Positions 33,541 to 41,113 of a stretch of 44,695 nucleotides of DNA are shown piece by piece (within the stretch, counting starts at the first letter, position 1; each line of letters opens with the position of its first letter). A model generated the notes under the pieces. The model saw nothing but the letters and a program-made list of their open reading frames with translations. It did no database searches and was not told the origin of the DNA. Source of the stretch: DATBGO01 sp036558005 (GTDB lineage: Bacteria; Actinomycetota; Actinomycetes; Streptosporangiales; Streptosporangiaceae). Made by a program: the position numbers and the translations under genes. Where the stretch lies: NCBI GenBank assembly GCA_036558005.1, contig DATBGO010000234.1, positions 1 to 44,695 of the forward strand, read 5' to 3'.

Positions 33541-34122
33541 GTGGCTAGGACCAAGGAATTCGACCCTGACGCCGTGCTGCAGAAGGCGCTGGAGCTGTTC
33601 TGGGAACGGGGCTACGAGGCGACCTCGATGGCCGGCCTGGTCGAGCACCTGGGGATCGCCAGGGCCAGCATCTACGCCACCTTCGGCGGCAAGCACGAGC
33701 TGTACGTGCGGGCGCTGGCCCGGTACGTGCAGGGCCTCGACCCGATCCTGGTGACGAGGCTCTCCCAGCCGGGCCCGGTGCTGCCGGCGGTCCGCGCGCT
33801 GGTGCGGGCCTACGCCACCGAAGCGGCGCAGGACCAGCGCCGGCGCGGCTGCATGGTGGTCAACGCCGCGGTCGAGCTCGTCGGGCGTGACCCGCAGGCC
33901 GCGCGCCTGGTTGAGGCCAGCTGGGACACCCTGGAGACGGCGCTGACCTCGGCGCTGACCAGGGCCCGCGCGCAAGGCGAACTGCCGGCCGACAGGGATC
34001 CTCGGGCGCTGGCCCGGTTCCTGCTGGTGCTGCTGCAGGGCATCCGGGTGCTGGGCCGGGCCTACCCTGATCCGGGCCGGGTGCGGGACGCCGCCGAGCA
34101 GGCCATCAGCGTCCTGGGCTAA
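33541..34122 (+). CDS. TetR-family transcriptional regulator
   Basis: A 193-residue TetR regulator. The DNA-binding domain reads FDPDAVLQKALELFWERGYE then MAGLVEHLGIARASIYATFG, very like the AcrR/YcdC-type branch with the TSM/SIYATFGGK pattern. The C-terminal ligand/dimer domain carries RRGCMVVNAAVEL. I prefer GTG 33541 because a TTGACC-N18-TAGGAT promoter ends 7 nt before it; ATG 33523 would lie within that promoter. It is followed 10 nt later by the MFS gene, so it probably controls that exporter and itself. Confidence 0.92.
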   Translation: MARTKEFDPDAVLQKALELFWERGYEATSMAGLVEHLGIARASIYATFGGKHELYVRALARYVQGLDPILVTRLSQPGPVLPAVRALVRAYATEAAQDQRRRGCMVVNAAVELVGRDPQAARLVEASWDTLETALTSALTRARAQGELPADRDPRALARFLLVLLQGIRVLGRAYPDPGRVRDAAEQAISVLG

Positions 34123-34132
34123 GGAGATGATC

Positions 34133-35497
34133 ATGACGAGAGGCGCTGCTTTGCGTCCTGATACCGGAACGATCGTTCCAAATAAGGAGCCGGGTACGCG
34201 TAGACCATTCCTGGTCCTCGGCGCCGTGCAAGTCACCCTCATCGCGGCGATCACCGTCATCACCGTGGCGCTGCCCGCCATCGGGCGGGACCTGCACCTG
34301 GATGAGTCCGGGCTGGTGCTGGTGTCCTCGGCCTACGGCATCTCGTTCGGCGGCCTGCTGCTGCCCGGCGGGCGGCTGGCGGGCCGTCTGGGGCACCGGC
34401 GGGCGTTCGCCGCCGGGATGGCCGTCTTCGGCATCGCCGCGGCGCTAGCGGGCCTGGCGCCCTGGGCCAGCCTGCTGGTGATCGCCCGGCTGGCTGAGGG
34501 GGCCGGCGCCGCGCTGGCCGCGCCCGCGGCGGTCGCCCTGCTCGGCGCGCTGTACCCGGACCCGGGCCGGCGCGGCCGGGCGCTGGCGGTCTGGGGCGTG
34601 CTGAGCAGCACTGGGGCGATCGCCGGGACGGTCGTGTCCGGCGTGCTGATCACCTGGGTCTCGTGGCGCTGGGTGCTGGCGGCGCCGCTGCTGGTCGCGG
34701 CCGCCGCGGTCGCCGCCGCGCCCCGGGTGCTGCCCTCGGGCCGCCCGCAGGCCGGCCCCGCGATCGACTGGCCGGGCGCGGTGCTGGTCACCGCCGGGCT
34801 CGCCGCGCTGATCTACGGCCTGCAGCGGTCGGCGTGGGCCGCGCTCGCGGGCGGCGTGCTGCTGGTCCTGTTCGCCCTGGCGGAGCGGCGCTCGGCCAGC
34901 CCGCTGGTGCCGCTGCCGTTCCTGGCCAGGCGGGCCGCGCCGCTGGCCGCGATCCTCGCCTGCGCCGCGGCCATGGCCGCCTCGTTCTTCCTGCTCTCGC
35001 TCTACCTGCAGCAGGCGCGCGGGCTCTCCGCGATGCAGACGGCGGCCATCTTCCTGCTGCCGCTGCCGGCCGCGGTGACCGCCGGGCCGCTTGCGGGCCG
35101 GCTGATCAGCCGGCTCGGGATCACGCCCGTGCTGACCGCCGGGCTGGTCCTGGCGGCCGGGGGCATGGTGCTGCTCAGCTTCCTGAGCGTCCCGTACGCC
35201 GGGCTGCTGGTCTTCCCGGCCGGGGCCGGCCTGGCGTTCTCCGCCGCGATGGTCGCCGCGATCGGGGACGCTGGCCCGCGGCAGGCCGGCCTGGCGGGGG
35301 CGCTGGCGAATACCGCGATGGAGACCGGCCCGCCGCTCGGGCTCGCCACGGCCGCCTGGGCCGCCGCCGAGTACTCGCCGCTGCAGGCGGCCGGCTACCC
35401 GTTCGCGCTGCGGATGGCGGCGATCGTGCTCTTCGCCCTGGCCCTGATCACCGCCGCCGCCGCGCGCATCCGTCCGCAGGACGCACCCAGCCAGTAG
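34133..35497 (+). CDS. MFS transporter of the DHA2 type, TetR-linked
   Basis: A 454-residue major facilitator with about 12-14 hydrophobic helices. A motif-A-like loop (PGGRLAGRLGHRRAF) follows helix 2, and an ISWRW-type segment (WVSWRWVLAAPLL) follows helix 6. It probably exports drugs or metabolites with proton coupling. The ATG at 34133 is 6 nt after AAGGAG, which itself overlaps the TetR stop; ATG 34127 is too near the ribosome binding site. The 20-codon N-terminal leader contains a perfect 14-bp palindrome and is lower in GC than the rest. Confidence 0.92.
   Translation: MTRGAALRPDTGTIVPNKEPGTRRPFLVLGAVQVTLIAAITVITVALPAIGRDLHLDESGLVLVSSAYGISFGGLLLPGGRLAGRLGHRRAFAAGMAVFGIAAALAGLAPWASLLVIARLAEGAGAALAAPAAVALLGALYPDPGRRGRALAVWGVLSSTGAIAGTVVSGVLITWVSWRWVLAAPLLVAAAAVAAAPRVLPSGRPQAGPAIDWPGAVLVTAGLAALIYGLQRSAWAALAGGVLLVLFALAERRSASPLVPLPFLARRAAPLAAILACAAAMAASFFLLSLYLQQARGLSAMQTAAIFLLPLPAAVTAGPLAGRLISRLGITPVLTAGLVLAAGGMVLLSFLSVPYAGLLVFPAGAGLAFSAAMVAAIGDAGPRQAGLAGALANTAMETGPPLGLATAAWAAAEYSPLQAAGYPFALRMAAIVLFALALITAAAARIRPQDAPSQ
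34166..34179. promoter_or_regulatory. 14-bp palindrome inside the MFS coding sequence
   Basis: GGAACGATCGTTCC is a perfect palindrome 33 nt into the MFS gene. Such a symmetric site in the leader codons of a TetR-controlled gene could be an intragenic operator. The base composition around it is not typical for this coding region. Confidence 0.4.
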
Positions 35498-35516
35498 AAG
35501 ACCCAGCCAGTAGACG
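35485..35516 (+). repeat. Tandem 16-nt duplication over the MFS stop codon
   Basis: ACCCAGCCAGTAGAAG (35485-35500) is followed directly by ACCCAGCCAGTAGACG (35501-35516), and a third partial copy GCCAGTAGAAG leads into the ribosome binding site of the next gene. The first copy contains the MFS stop codon. Confidence 0.7.
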
Positions 35517-35539
35517 GCCAGTAGAAGGAGGAGAACACG

Positions 35540-36298
35540 ATGACCACGGCATTCACCGGCAAGGTTGCCCTGATCACCGGCGGCGGTTCTGGCATCGGCC
35601 GGGCCACCGCGACGGCGTTCGCCCGCGAGGGCGCGACCGTGGTGGTGGCCGGCCGCCGCGCCGAGCCGCTTGACCAGACCGTCGCGCAGATCACCGGCGA
35701 GGGCGGCCAGGCCAGCGCGGTCACCGCCGACGTCTCATCGCCAGCCGACGCCGCCCGGCTGATCACCACTACCGTGCAGCGCCACGGCGGCCTGCACATC
35801 GCGTTCAACAACGCCGGGATCCTCGAAACCGGGCCGCTGGCCGACATGGACGAGGCCGCCTGGGAACGCCAGCTGGCGGTGAACCTGACCGGCGTGTTCC
35901 TCACCATGAAGCACGAGATCGCGCACATGCGGGCCGGCGGCGGCGGGGTGATCGTCAACACCGCCTCCAGCGTGGGCGCGCACCTGCGGCTGCCTTACCT
36001 CGGCGGCTACGCGGCGACCAAGGCCGCGGTCAGCGCGCTGACCAAGGCGGCGGCGCTTGAGTGCATCGGGGACGGCATCCGGGTCAACGCGATCAGCCCG
36101 GGCCCGATGCGAACCGCCATGTCGCTGCTCTCCGGCGAGACCGAGTCCGGCCGCGACCTGCGGCTCAAGGACGCGCTGCCGGCCGGCCGGGCCGGGAGCC
36201 TGGATGAAGCCGCGGCAGCGGTGCTGTGGCTCGCCTCCCCCGGTTCCGGCTTCGTCATCGGCCACGACCTGGTCGTCGACGGCGGCGCCGCCGCGTGA
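35540..36298 (+). CDS. Short-chain dehydrogenase/reductase (SDR)
   Basis: A 252-residue classical SDR. The cofactor motif is TGGGSGIG (13-20), followed by the NNAG motif (90-93) and the catalytic S144, Y157 and K161 (YAATK). An arginine pair after the second strand (AGRR, 37-40) suggests preference for NADP. The substrate is unknown. The ATG follows AAGGAGG at a normal distance and lies 42 nt after the MFS stop, so it belongs to the TetR-MFS-SDR operon. Confidence 0.93.
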   Translation: MTTAFTGKVALITGGGSGIGRATATAFAREGATVVVAGRRAEPLDQTVAQITGEGGQASAVTADVSSPADAARLITTTVQRHGGLHIAFNNAGILETGPLADMDEAAWERQLAVNLTGVFLTMKHEIAHMRAGGGGVIVNTASSVGAHLRLPYLGGYAATKAAVSALTKAAALECIGDGIRVNAISPGPMRTAMSLLSGETESGRDLRLKDALPAGRAGSLDEAAAAVLWLASPGSGFVIGHDLVVDGGAAA

Positions 36299-36321
36299 GC
36301 CGCCCGGCCCGGTGCGGCCGT

Positions 36322-36359
36322 AGGCAGGCGGGCCGGTCCCCGAGGCGGCCCGCCTGCCT
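36322..36359. terminator. Strong hairpin between convergent genes
   Basis: AGGCAGGCGGGCCG and its exact complement CGGCCCGCCTGCCT form a perfect 14-bp stem with a 10-nt loop (36336-36345). It lies between the SDR stop and the convergent permease remnant and could work in both directions. There is no long T-run, as usual in actinomycetes. Confidence 0.75.
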
Positions 36360-36371
36360 TGCCCGGCGACC

Positions 36372-36720
36372 TCAGGCGTCCCTGCGGGTGATCAGCACCG
36401 CGGCGGCCAGCAGCGCGAGGGCCGGCCAGCCGGCCAGCACCAGCGCGGCCGGGCCCGGGCCGAGCAGGCCCGGCAGCGGAACCGGGGACGCCAGCCGCAC
36501 GGCCGCGCCGGTCAGGGTGAACCGGGCGATCCGCTCGTTCCACGGCGCGGGCACGGTGAGGTAGACGATGGCCGGGGCGTAGATCAGCCCGGCCAGCGCG
36601 GTCACCGCGCCCGCGGTGTGCCGGATGACCGCGCCGAGGCCGGTGCCCAGCAGGACGCAGGCGGCGGGCACCGCGCCCGCCGCGAGTACCGCGGCGGGCA
36701 CGCCGGGGTGCGAGAGGGCG
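36372..36720 (-). pseudogene. ABC-2 permease, C-terminal fragment only
   Basis: About 115 residues matching the second half of the module 2 permease (here GTGLGAVIRHTAGAV, there GLGLGAIIRHTAVAV), ending in ITRRDA. Homology stops near 36720, where the frame passes into a different sequence with CPCGGLARDGYLVCSKCG, a zinc-ribbon-like cysteine pattern that belongs to the neighbouring island. The N-terminal helices are missing. With the ATPase remnant at 40988-41113 it marks one operon cut in two. A fused product from an upstream start (frame open to 36869) is conceivable but unlikely to transport. Confidence 0.7.
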
Positions 36721-36723
36721 ATG

Positions 36724-37081
36724 CCGCACTTGGAGCACACCAAGTAGCCGTCCCTGGCCAGCCCGCCGCACGGGCAGGCGCGGCCAGGTCGGCCCTGATT
36801 CCTGCCCGGCCGCCCGCTGCTTTCACCGGCGAGGGCGGCCCGGCTTGAATTGTCACCTACGTGTCGCACACCCCTTTGTCATTCCTCTAATCTCCCTGGC
36901 GCGTGCTTGCCATACCCCGGATACCGGAGTTAGCTGCCGCGCCGTTCCCCGTATCACTCTCACGTCGCGCGGATCGCCTTCAACCTCCCTTCTTCCGCAA
37001 ACTTCCCGGTTGACCGTGCCGCCCCGGAACTGCCGGCCCGGCGCGGCCCGGAGCTTAAATCACATTAAAACCTCACCTGGC
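36724..37081. other. Gene-poor left part of the island
   Basis: Apart from a zinc-ribbon-like minus-strand reading (CPCGGLARDGYLVCSKCG at about 36721-36780) that may be a gene remnant, nothing coding is seen. The stretch from 36850 to 37080 is pyrimidine-rich on the plus strand and lower in GC. Confidence 0.4.
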
Positions 37082-37876
37082 TTACCGAGTCGCCGGCCCA
37101 TGCCTGCGGATGACGCGATGCGGGAACTGCTCCTGTTCAGTCATGACGCTTTCCTCGTTTCCCGCCAGGCCCCGACTCGTGCCCGCGTTCAACTGCATCT
37201 GGCGTTCCGCGTGCCTGCGCCTGTTGCGGCGCTTGCGGATTGTCGTGATGGTCACAGGACGCCGGTCGAGCACCCCGGGCCACCGGGGCCGGTTGCGCCG
37301 GTCATGTCCCCACACCCGCGACGGGCGCTCGCCCTCATGCCACAACCTCAGGAACTGCCGCCGCGCCTGCCAGATCTGCGTGGTGAACGTGCTGTAGGTC
37401 TTCCCCAGCGAGGCGGCCGCCCGCTCGTAATCGCCATGCGTGGCCAGCGCCAGCAGCGCACGCTTGTTCCCCTGAGTTAGCCGGGGCCAGATCTGCCCCA
37501 GCGCGAGGCGGTCCACGACCTTGTCCTCAGGTGAGGGGGTAGGCATCGCCTGCGACCACCAGAACGTTTCAAAACGCGGCATGAACTCCCTGTCCGGCTT
37601 GCTGTAGTAAGCACCCCACATGTGGCCGTAAACCTCCACCTGCGCGGCGATCGCTTTATCACCCAGCCGGATCAAGTCATCTGGCCGGGGCGGCTCAGTG
37701 CTGGCGTAAAGCTCCTCGGCAATAGCCGACCAGGCGATCTCGTATTTCTCGCGAAACTCCAGAAACCGCCAGTGCGAGCCATAGGCAGCCTTGCGCGCCA
37801 GCCTTTCCAGGCTGGCCATGGTAAAGCCGAACCGAAGTTCCGCATGAGCCGAGGTTTTCACCTGACTATCACCCAT
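37082..37876 (-). CDS. Sigma-region-4-like HTH protein
   Basis: A 264-residue protein. Residues about 20-100 are helical and tryptophan/tyrosine-rich (HWRFLEFREKYEIAWSAIAE), and residues about 122-182 resemble a sigma-70 region 4/LuxR-type helix-turn-helix (QGNKRALLALATHGDYERAA then KTYSTFTTQIWQARRQFLRL). The C-terminus is very basic (RKRRNRRRHAE). Proteins of this plan recur in actinomycete integrative elements, where they probably control transcription; no exact function is known. The ATG overlaps by 8 nt the end of the upstream gene, so the two are an operon. In-frame sequence upstream of this ATG is a shadow of that gene. Confidence 0.65.
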   Translation of the reverse strand: MGDSQVKTSAHAELRFGFTMASLERLARKAAYGSHWRFLEFREKYEIAWSAIAEELYASTEPPRPDDLIRLGDKAIAAQVEVYGHMWGAYYSKPDREFMPRFETFWWSQAMPTPSPEDKVVDRLALGQIWPRLTQGNKRALLALATHGDYERAAASLGKTYSTFTTQIWQARRQFLRLWHEGERPSRVWGHDRRNRPRWPGVLDRRPVTITTIRKRRNRRRHAERQMQLNAGTSRGLAGNEESVMTEQEQFPHRVIRRHGPATR

Positions 37877-38330
37877 ACCACCTTGCCGCTTCCTTTGCGG
37901 TACGCTCCCCAGCCGCTGGCCAGACAGTCGACTCGACTCCACGGGGAGGTAAAGCATCATTGACGGGACAGGCATTAGCACAGCCAGCGGGATCACGGCC
38001 GGGGCGTCGGTGGCGACTGGGCGTAAGGGATTCACTAGCTTGCTGGGCGTCCTGACTCATTGCGCTCAGAGGAAATTTCGGAGTGACGACCCAGTCATTG
38101 GCAATCATTCGTGCCCGAAGAGCCTGGAGAGAGAAGCACTCCACGTAAACGTATGCGGAAGGAGCCTCAAAGACGCATCCCGCCATCCATCGCGCCCTGC
38201 GACCACCGATGAACGCAATATTCCATTCCGGGTGCTCGCGCTTTATGGCCTCAAGGCCCGCACGCACCGCCTGGTCTCTCGCTCTTTGCTCCTGCGAGCC
38301 CTCTATCTGAGGATCGCTTCCCCCGGCCAC
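37869..38330 (-). CDS. Hypothetical protein, companion of the sigma-like HTH gene
   Basis: A 153-residue protein. The recognisable part is QAVRAGLEAIKREHPEWNIA followed by FIGGRRARWMAGC and ALRARMIAND, resembling the short single-domain proteins (HPxWxI...W...R pattern) often found beside HTH genes in actinomycete mobile elements. The last 50 residues are arginine/proline-rich. Start: GTG 38330 is preceded by AAGGA at 8 nt; in-frame GTG 38357 and TTG 38363 are alternatives. Function unknown. Confidence 0.55.
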   Translation of the reverse strand: MAGGSDPQIEGSQEQRARDQAVRAGLEAIKREHPEWNIAFIGGRRARWMAGCVFEAPSAYVYVECFSLQALRARMIANDWVVTPKFPLSAMSQDAQQASESLTPSRHRRPGRDPAGCANACPVNDALPPRGVESTVWPAAGERTAKEAARWYG

Positions 38331-38575
38331 GTCAACTTTCCTTCCGCACGTCGTCACCTGCAAGACGGCAAAGTGCCTCTCTACCCGAAATGCCGTTCGG
38401 CCGCCCGCATCCGCTGGAGGACTTAGGCGGGACCACGGGCCTCAATCCCTGTGCCAGTTCGCGAATCGTCGCGATACAACGGTCGCACCTGACAAGTGCC
38501 GGTGACACCTGTGCCCCGGAGCAGGAGCCGTCAGGTTTGTGGGTGCTCTGACCTGGGGCGATCACCCGTTTCCGT

Positions 38576-38602
38576 AGTCTCACCCATTGGGATGGGTAGA
38601 CT
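38576..38602 (+). promoter_or_regulatory. Inverted repeat overlapping the -10 of the HTH-PRTase gene
   Basis: AGTCT-c-ACCCAT-tggg-ATGGGT-AGACT is an inverted repeat with 11 paired bases per arm and one bulged C. Its right end, TAGACT (38597-38602), is a good -10 hexamer, so a bound protein would block transcription. Nothing else of note is seen in the 38331-38675 intergenic stretch. Confidence 0.55.
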
Positions 38603-38674
38603 GCGCGTCACAGCTACCTCGCTGGGAGTGAGGAGTTGACTGGCGTGGCAACATCAACTGGAGGCGGGGTGGCG

Positions 38675-39820
38675 ATGAGCATCGGCCCGCAGGGCAGCAC
38701 GAGTCCCCAAGCACGCGGCCGAGAGCTTGCGAGCCAGGGAAGGAAGCTATGGGCTGAGCTGGGTTCGGTGAAGAGTGCAGCCGCAGATCTGATGAGCCAA
38801 TACCGAGATGTCCCCAGCCTCCAGGCGTACCGCTACGCGGCCGGGCTCTCACAGGATCAGGCGGCGATGCGCTATAACGAAGTCACCGAACACCAGACAA
38901 GCCTCGGGGGAACGTCGATCAACGCTTGGGAAACCTGGGCGCGGCGGCGGGGCCAGGGCTCCCCGCCGTCTTTTTCCAGCTTGCTGATTCTGTCCATTGC
39001 CTACGGTCGAGGCCCGTTAGGTGTCGCGGAAGAGAAGGTGCCTCCAGGAGACTTGGTCGCGGAAGCCTACGAAAGGCTCCCCATCGAGGATCAGATTTCT
39101 CTCAAGAATTTTGCGCCGAGCAGCGGTTTCTCTGCGAACCCGGATCATAGTCAGGCTCGTCGGGAGAAGTGGTCACTAAACCTGGAATCAGGTAGGCCGC
39201 TGAGCGAAAGCACCAGCCAGATAGGCGATGAATTTATTCTCTCGGTTCCGACGGTAGAGTACGGGAATTCGGAGATTGGCGTATTCTCGCTGCCGAATCC
39301 GCAATCAGGGCAGTTGCTGGACTTGGAGTGGCGTACATTTGGATTTGGCGTGGAAAGACTCTCTCGGCAGATCAAGAATCTTGGGAGGCGTCTGGACGCT
39401 GATATCTGCTTCGGCGTGAATGAAGCGGGGCTGGTGATGGCAACTTTCCTGTCTTCGGCTCGGTTCTCGCGGTGCGCGATCGGCTACCTGAGATGCAACA
39501 AAACCCATGATGGCATTGACCTCGATAAGGATTCGCTCTTTCCCGCCGCAGCGGAATCTCCGGTGATCGTAATCTGTGACTTCGAGGTAAAGCACGCAGA
39601 TGTGATTGGCTATTTGACCCGACAGATACGATCGCGTTACCCCGATGCGGAACTCTACTTCGCGGTGTTTGGTGCCATGACAAAGGCGGCTGATCTTAGG
39701 GTAGCAAGCTTCGATGACCTGACCGGTGCTCAGATAATGCGCAAGGCTGACTTTTCTGCCGTGTTTATCGCTGCGACTATGAGCCCCCCAGGTATCGAGC
39801 CTCCGCTTGAACTCAGATGA
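38675..39820 (+). CDS. HTH protein fused to a phosphoribosyltransferase-like domain
   Basis: A 381-residue protein. Residues about 50-115 resemble the XRE-type region of actinomycete regulators (YRYAAGLSQDQAAMRYNE, then SINAWETWARRR, then LLILSIAYGRG). Residues about 216-365 look like a type I phosphoribosyltransferase fold: DADICFGVNEAGLVMATFLS is the usual glycine-containing segment after the first strand, and VIVICDFEVKHADVIGYL occupies the place of the PRPP loop, but without the canonical DDxxTTGxT residues. It therefore probably binds a phosphorylated ligand rather than catalysing transfer, as in PurR of Bacillus; this is inference. ATG 38675 lies 10 nt after GGAGG; GTG 38669, GTG 38645 and TTG 38636 are in-frame alternatives. 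Codon use is clearly less GC-rich than in the core genes. Confidence 0.7.
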   Translation: MSIGPQGSTSPQARGRELASQGRKLWAELGSVKSAAADLMSQYRDVPSLQAYRYAAGLSQDQAAMRYNEVTEHQTSLGGTSINAWETWARRRGQGSPPSFSSLLILSIAYGRGPLGVAEEKVPPGDLVAEAYERLPIEDQISLKNFAPSSGFSANPDHSQARREKWSLNLESGRPLSESTSQIGDEFILSVPTVEYGNSEIGVFSLPNPQSGQLLDLEWRTFGFGVERLSRQIKNLGRRLDADICFGVNEAGLVMATFLSSARFSRCAIGYLRCNKTHDGIDLDKDSLFPAAAESPVIVICDFEVKHADVIGYLTRQIRSRYPDAELYFAVFGAMTKAADLRVASFDDLTGAQIMRKADFSAVFIAATMSPPGIEPPLELR

Positions 39821-39840
39821 TTTCCGAAGGTGGTTGCTAG

Positions 39841-40770
39841 ATGAATCACGAGAGTGTCATACCCGATCTGGCAAGGAGCATTGCAGGCCTGGTCAGGGAA
39901 ATGATGATCGAGATTCGCCCGCGTCTGGTGGATGCGGCACTATCTGGCCTGCACGGAGAAAATGAGAATACGCGACACGAAGATAATTTCCTATCCGTAT
40001 ACGACCTGTGGATGCATCAACAGTATAAGGAGCAACTGACCAAACATATCTCGTCTTTTGTTTACGCTTCCGAAGAAGCCGATCCGGAGGTGATCGGAAC
40101 TGACCTCTATCCCGATCTATGCGTCCTAGTAGATCCACTGGACACGAGCGAACTCGCAGTACGCGCGCTTCACGGCTATACCCACGTGATGGTCTATTCA
40201 CGTTCCCTCGCCCGGCCCGTCGTCTCTGTGGTTGGTGACATTTTCCACCATGTACAGCTCTATATTGGAGCGCGAGATGACCAAGGTCTCGATCGGGCAT
40301 ACGTAGTTACTGCGGACGCGGTTGAACACACTCTCAGCCGGCCCTCACCGAAAGCTCTTTCACAGGCGCTGATCACTAACTACCTGATGCGGCCCGACGA
40401 GAGATTTATTCCACTCGCACGTCAGCAAGCATTCATTAAGGCACTGGGCGCCTCACCGGACGAAAGAAAGGCAAAGGGGCGCATCGGTGTCGACTTTGGC
40501 TCCGTTGGCCTCTGCCACGTGGCCACCGGGTTTTCCGATGCCATGATCGAGTTCGCGAAAGGCTTCGCGATATGGGATCTCTCCCCCGGTCACTATATTC
40601 TGCATGCGGCCGGCGGTATAGTCATCGATCTACTTGGGAATCCAGTACCACTGGACTACCGGCTGGGCTCTTTGGCCAGCATCACCAGTGCGATGAACAA
40701 ACGCCAGAAGTTCATCGCCGCTGCTGACGCCACTCTCGCCAGCGAAATTCTGAGAACACTACACGTGTAG
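39841..40770 (+). CDS. Inositol monophosphatase-superfamily protein
   Basis: A 309-residue protein of the Li+-sensitive, Mg2+-dependent phosphatase superfamily (IMPase, FBPase, CysQ). Metal-site motifs are kept: the acidic pair E78/E79 in ASEEADP, D98 and D101 in VDPLDTSE, and W245-D246 in IWDLSPGHYILHAAGG. The usual DPLDGT has become DPLDTS, so the third position of the loop differs and substrate preference may be unusual. At 309 residues it is longer than ordinary IMPases (about 260-270). The ATG is preceded by GAAGGTGG and lies 20 nt after the HTH-PRTase stop, so the two form an operon. Possible substrates include sugar, inositol or nucleotide phosphates. Confidence 0.85.
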   Translation: MNHESVIPDLARSIAGLVREMMIEIRPRLVDAALSGLHGENENTRHEDNFLSVYDLWMHQQYKEQLTKHISSFVYASEEADPEVIGTDLYPDLCVLVDPLDTSELAVRALHGYTHVMVYSRSLARPVVSVVGDIFHHVQLYIGARDDQGLDRAYVVTADAVEHTLSRPSPKALSQALITNYLMRPDERFIPLARQQAFIKALGASPDERKAKGRIGVDFGSVGLCHVATGFSDAMIEFAKGFAIWDLSPGHYILHAAGGIVIDLLGNPVPLDYRLGSLASITSAMNKRQKFIAAADATLASEILRTLHV

Positions 40771-40987
40771 TGCCGTTGTCGGCGGCACCGGGACTCCCCG
40801 GGCGACGTGTCAGACGCCGTGATGCTAGCCATCTCTGACGAGGCGTGGTTCATCACTGGCAGAAGATCATCGTGGGATGGTGGCCCGGAGTCACCAGCAC
40901 GAAGCGTAAGCCCCCCGATATCTGATCTTGGTCGGCTGTCTGACCTGCACATTCGTCTCGAAGCCGGTTTAAGTGTCACAGCACAGT

Positions 40988-41113
40988 TGTGGGCTTGCCC
41001 GCGCCGTTGGGCCCGAGGAAGCCGGTAACCCGGCCGGGGCGGACCGTGAAGCTCAGCTCGTCCACCGCGGTGACCGGGCCGAACCGCTTGCTGAGCCGGT
41101 CCACCTCGATCAT
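40988..41113 (-). pseudogene. ABC exporter ATPase, cut off in the Walker A motif
   Basis: The first 42 residues of an ABC ATPase (MIEVDRLSKRFGPVTAVDEL then FTVRPGRVTGFLGPNGAGK) end exactly in Walker A; the next codons read PTTVL and stop. The P replaces the essential threonine/serine, because the homologous sequence ends there and island sequence follows. The ATG overlaps the stop of the upstream membrane-protein gene (ATGA), showing the original operon order membrane protein, ATPase, permease. Confidence 0.8.

Larger units (their letters stand above)
36721..40987. other. Lower-GC island interrupting an ABC transporter operon
   Basis: Left and right edges are set by the points where homology to an ABC permease (left) and an ABC ATPase (right) ends. 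The interior of about 4.3 kb has visibly lower GC and different codon use, and carries two leftward and two rightward genes. No integrase, transposase or terminal repeat is recognised, so the mechanism of entry is unknown. About 1 kb of the original operon is missing. Confidence 0.6.

Noticed and set aside
36372..36869. A 165-residue zinc-ribbon/membrane fusion protein as a genuine gene
   Set aside because: The membrane part is the C-terminal half of a permease with a paralogue in this window, and the junction coincides with the island edge; a chance in-frame fusion is more likely.
36721..40987. A classical insertion sequence or phage as the source of the island
   Set aside because: No transposase, integrase, capsid gene or terminal inverted repeat is visible within or at its edges.
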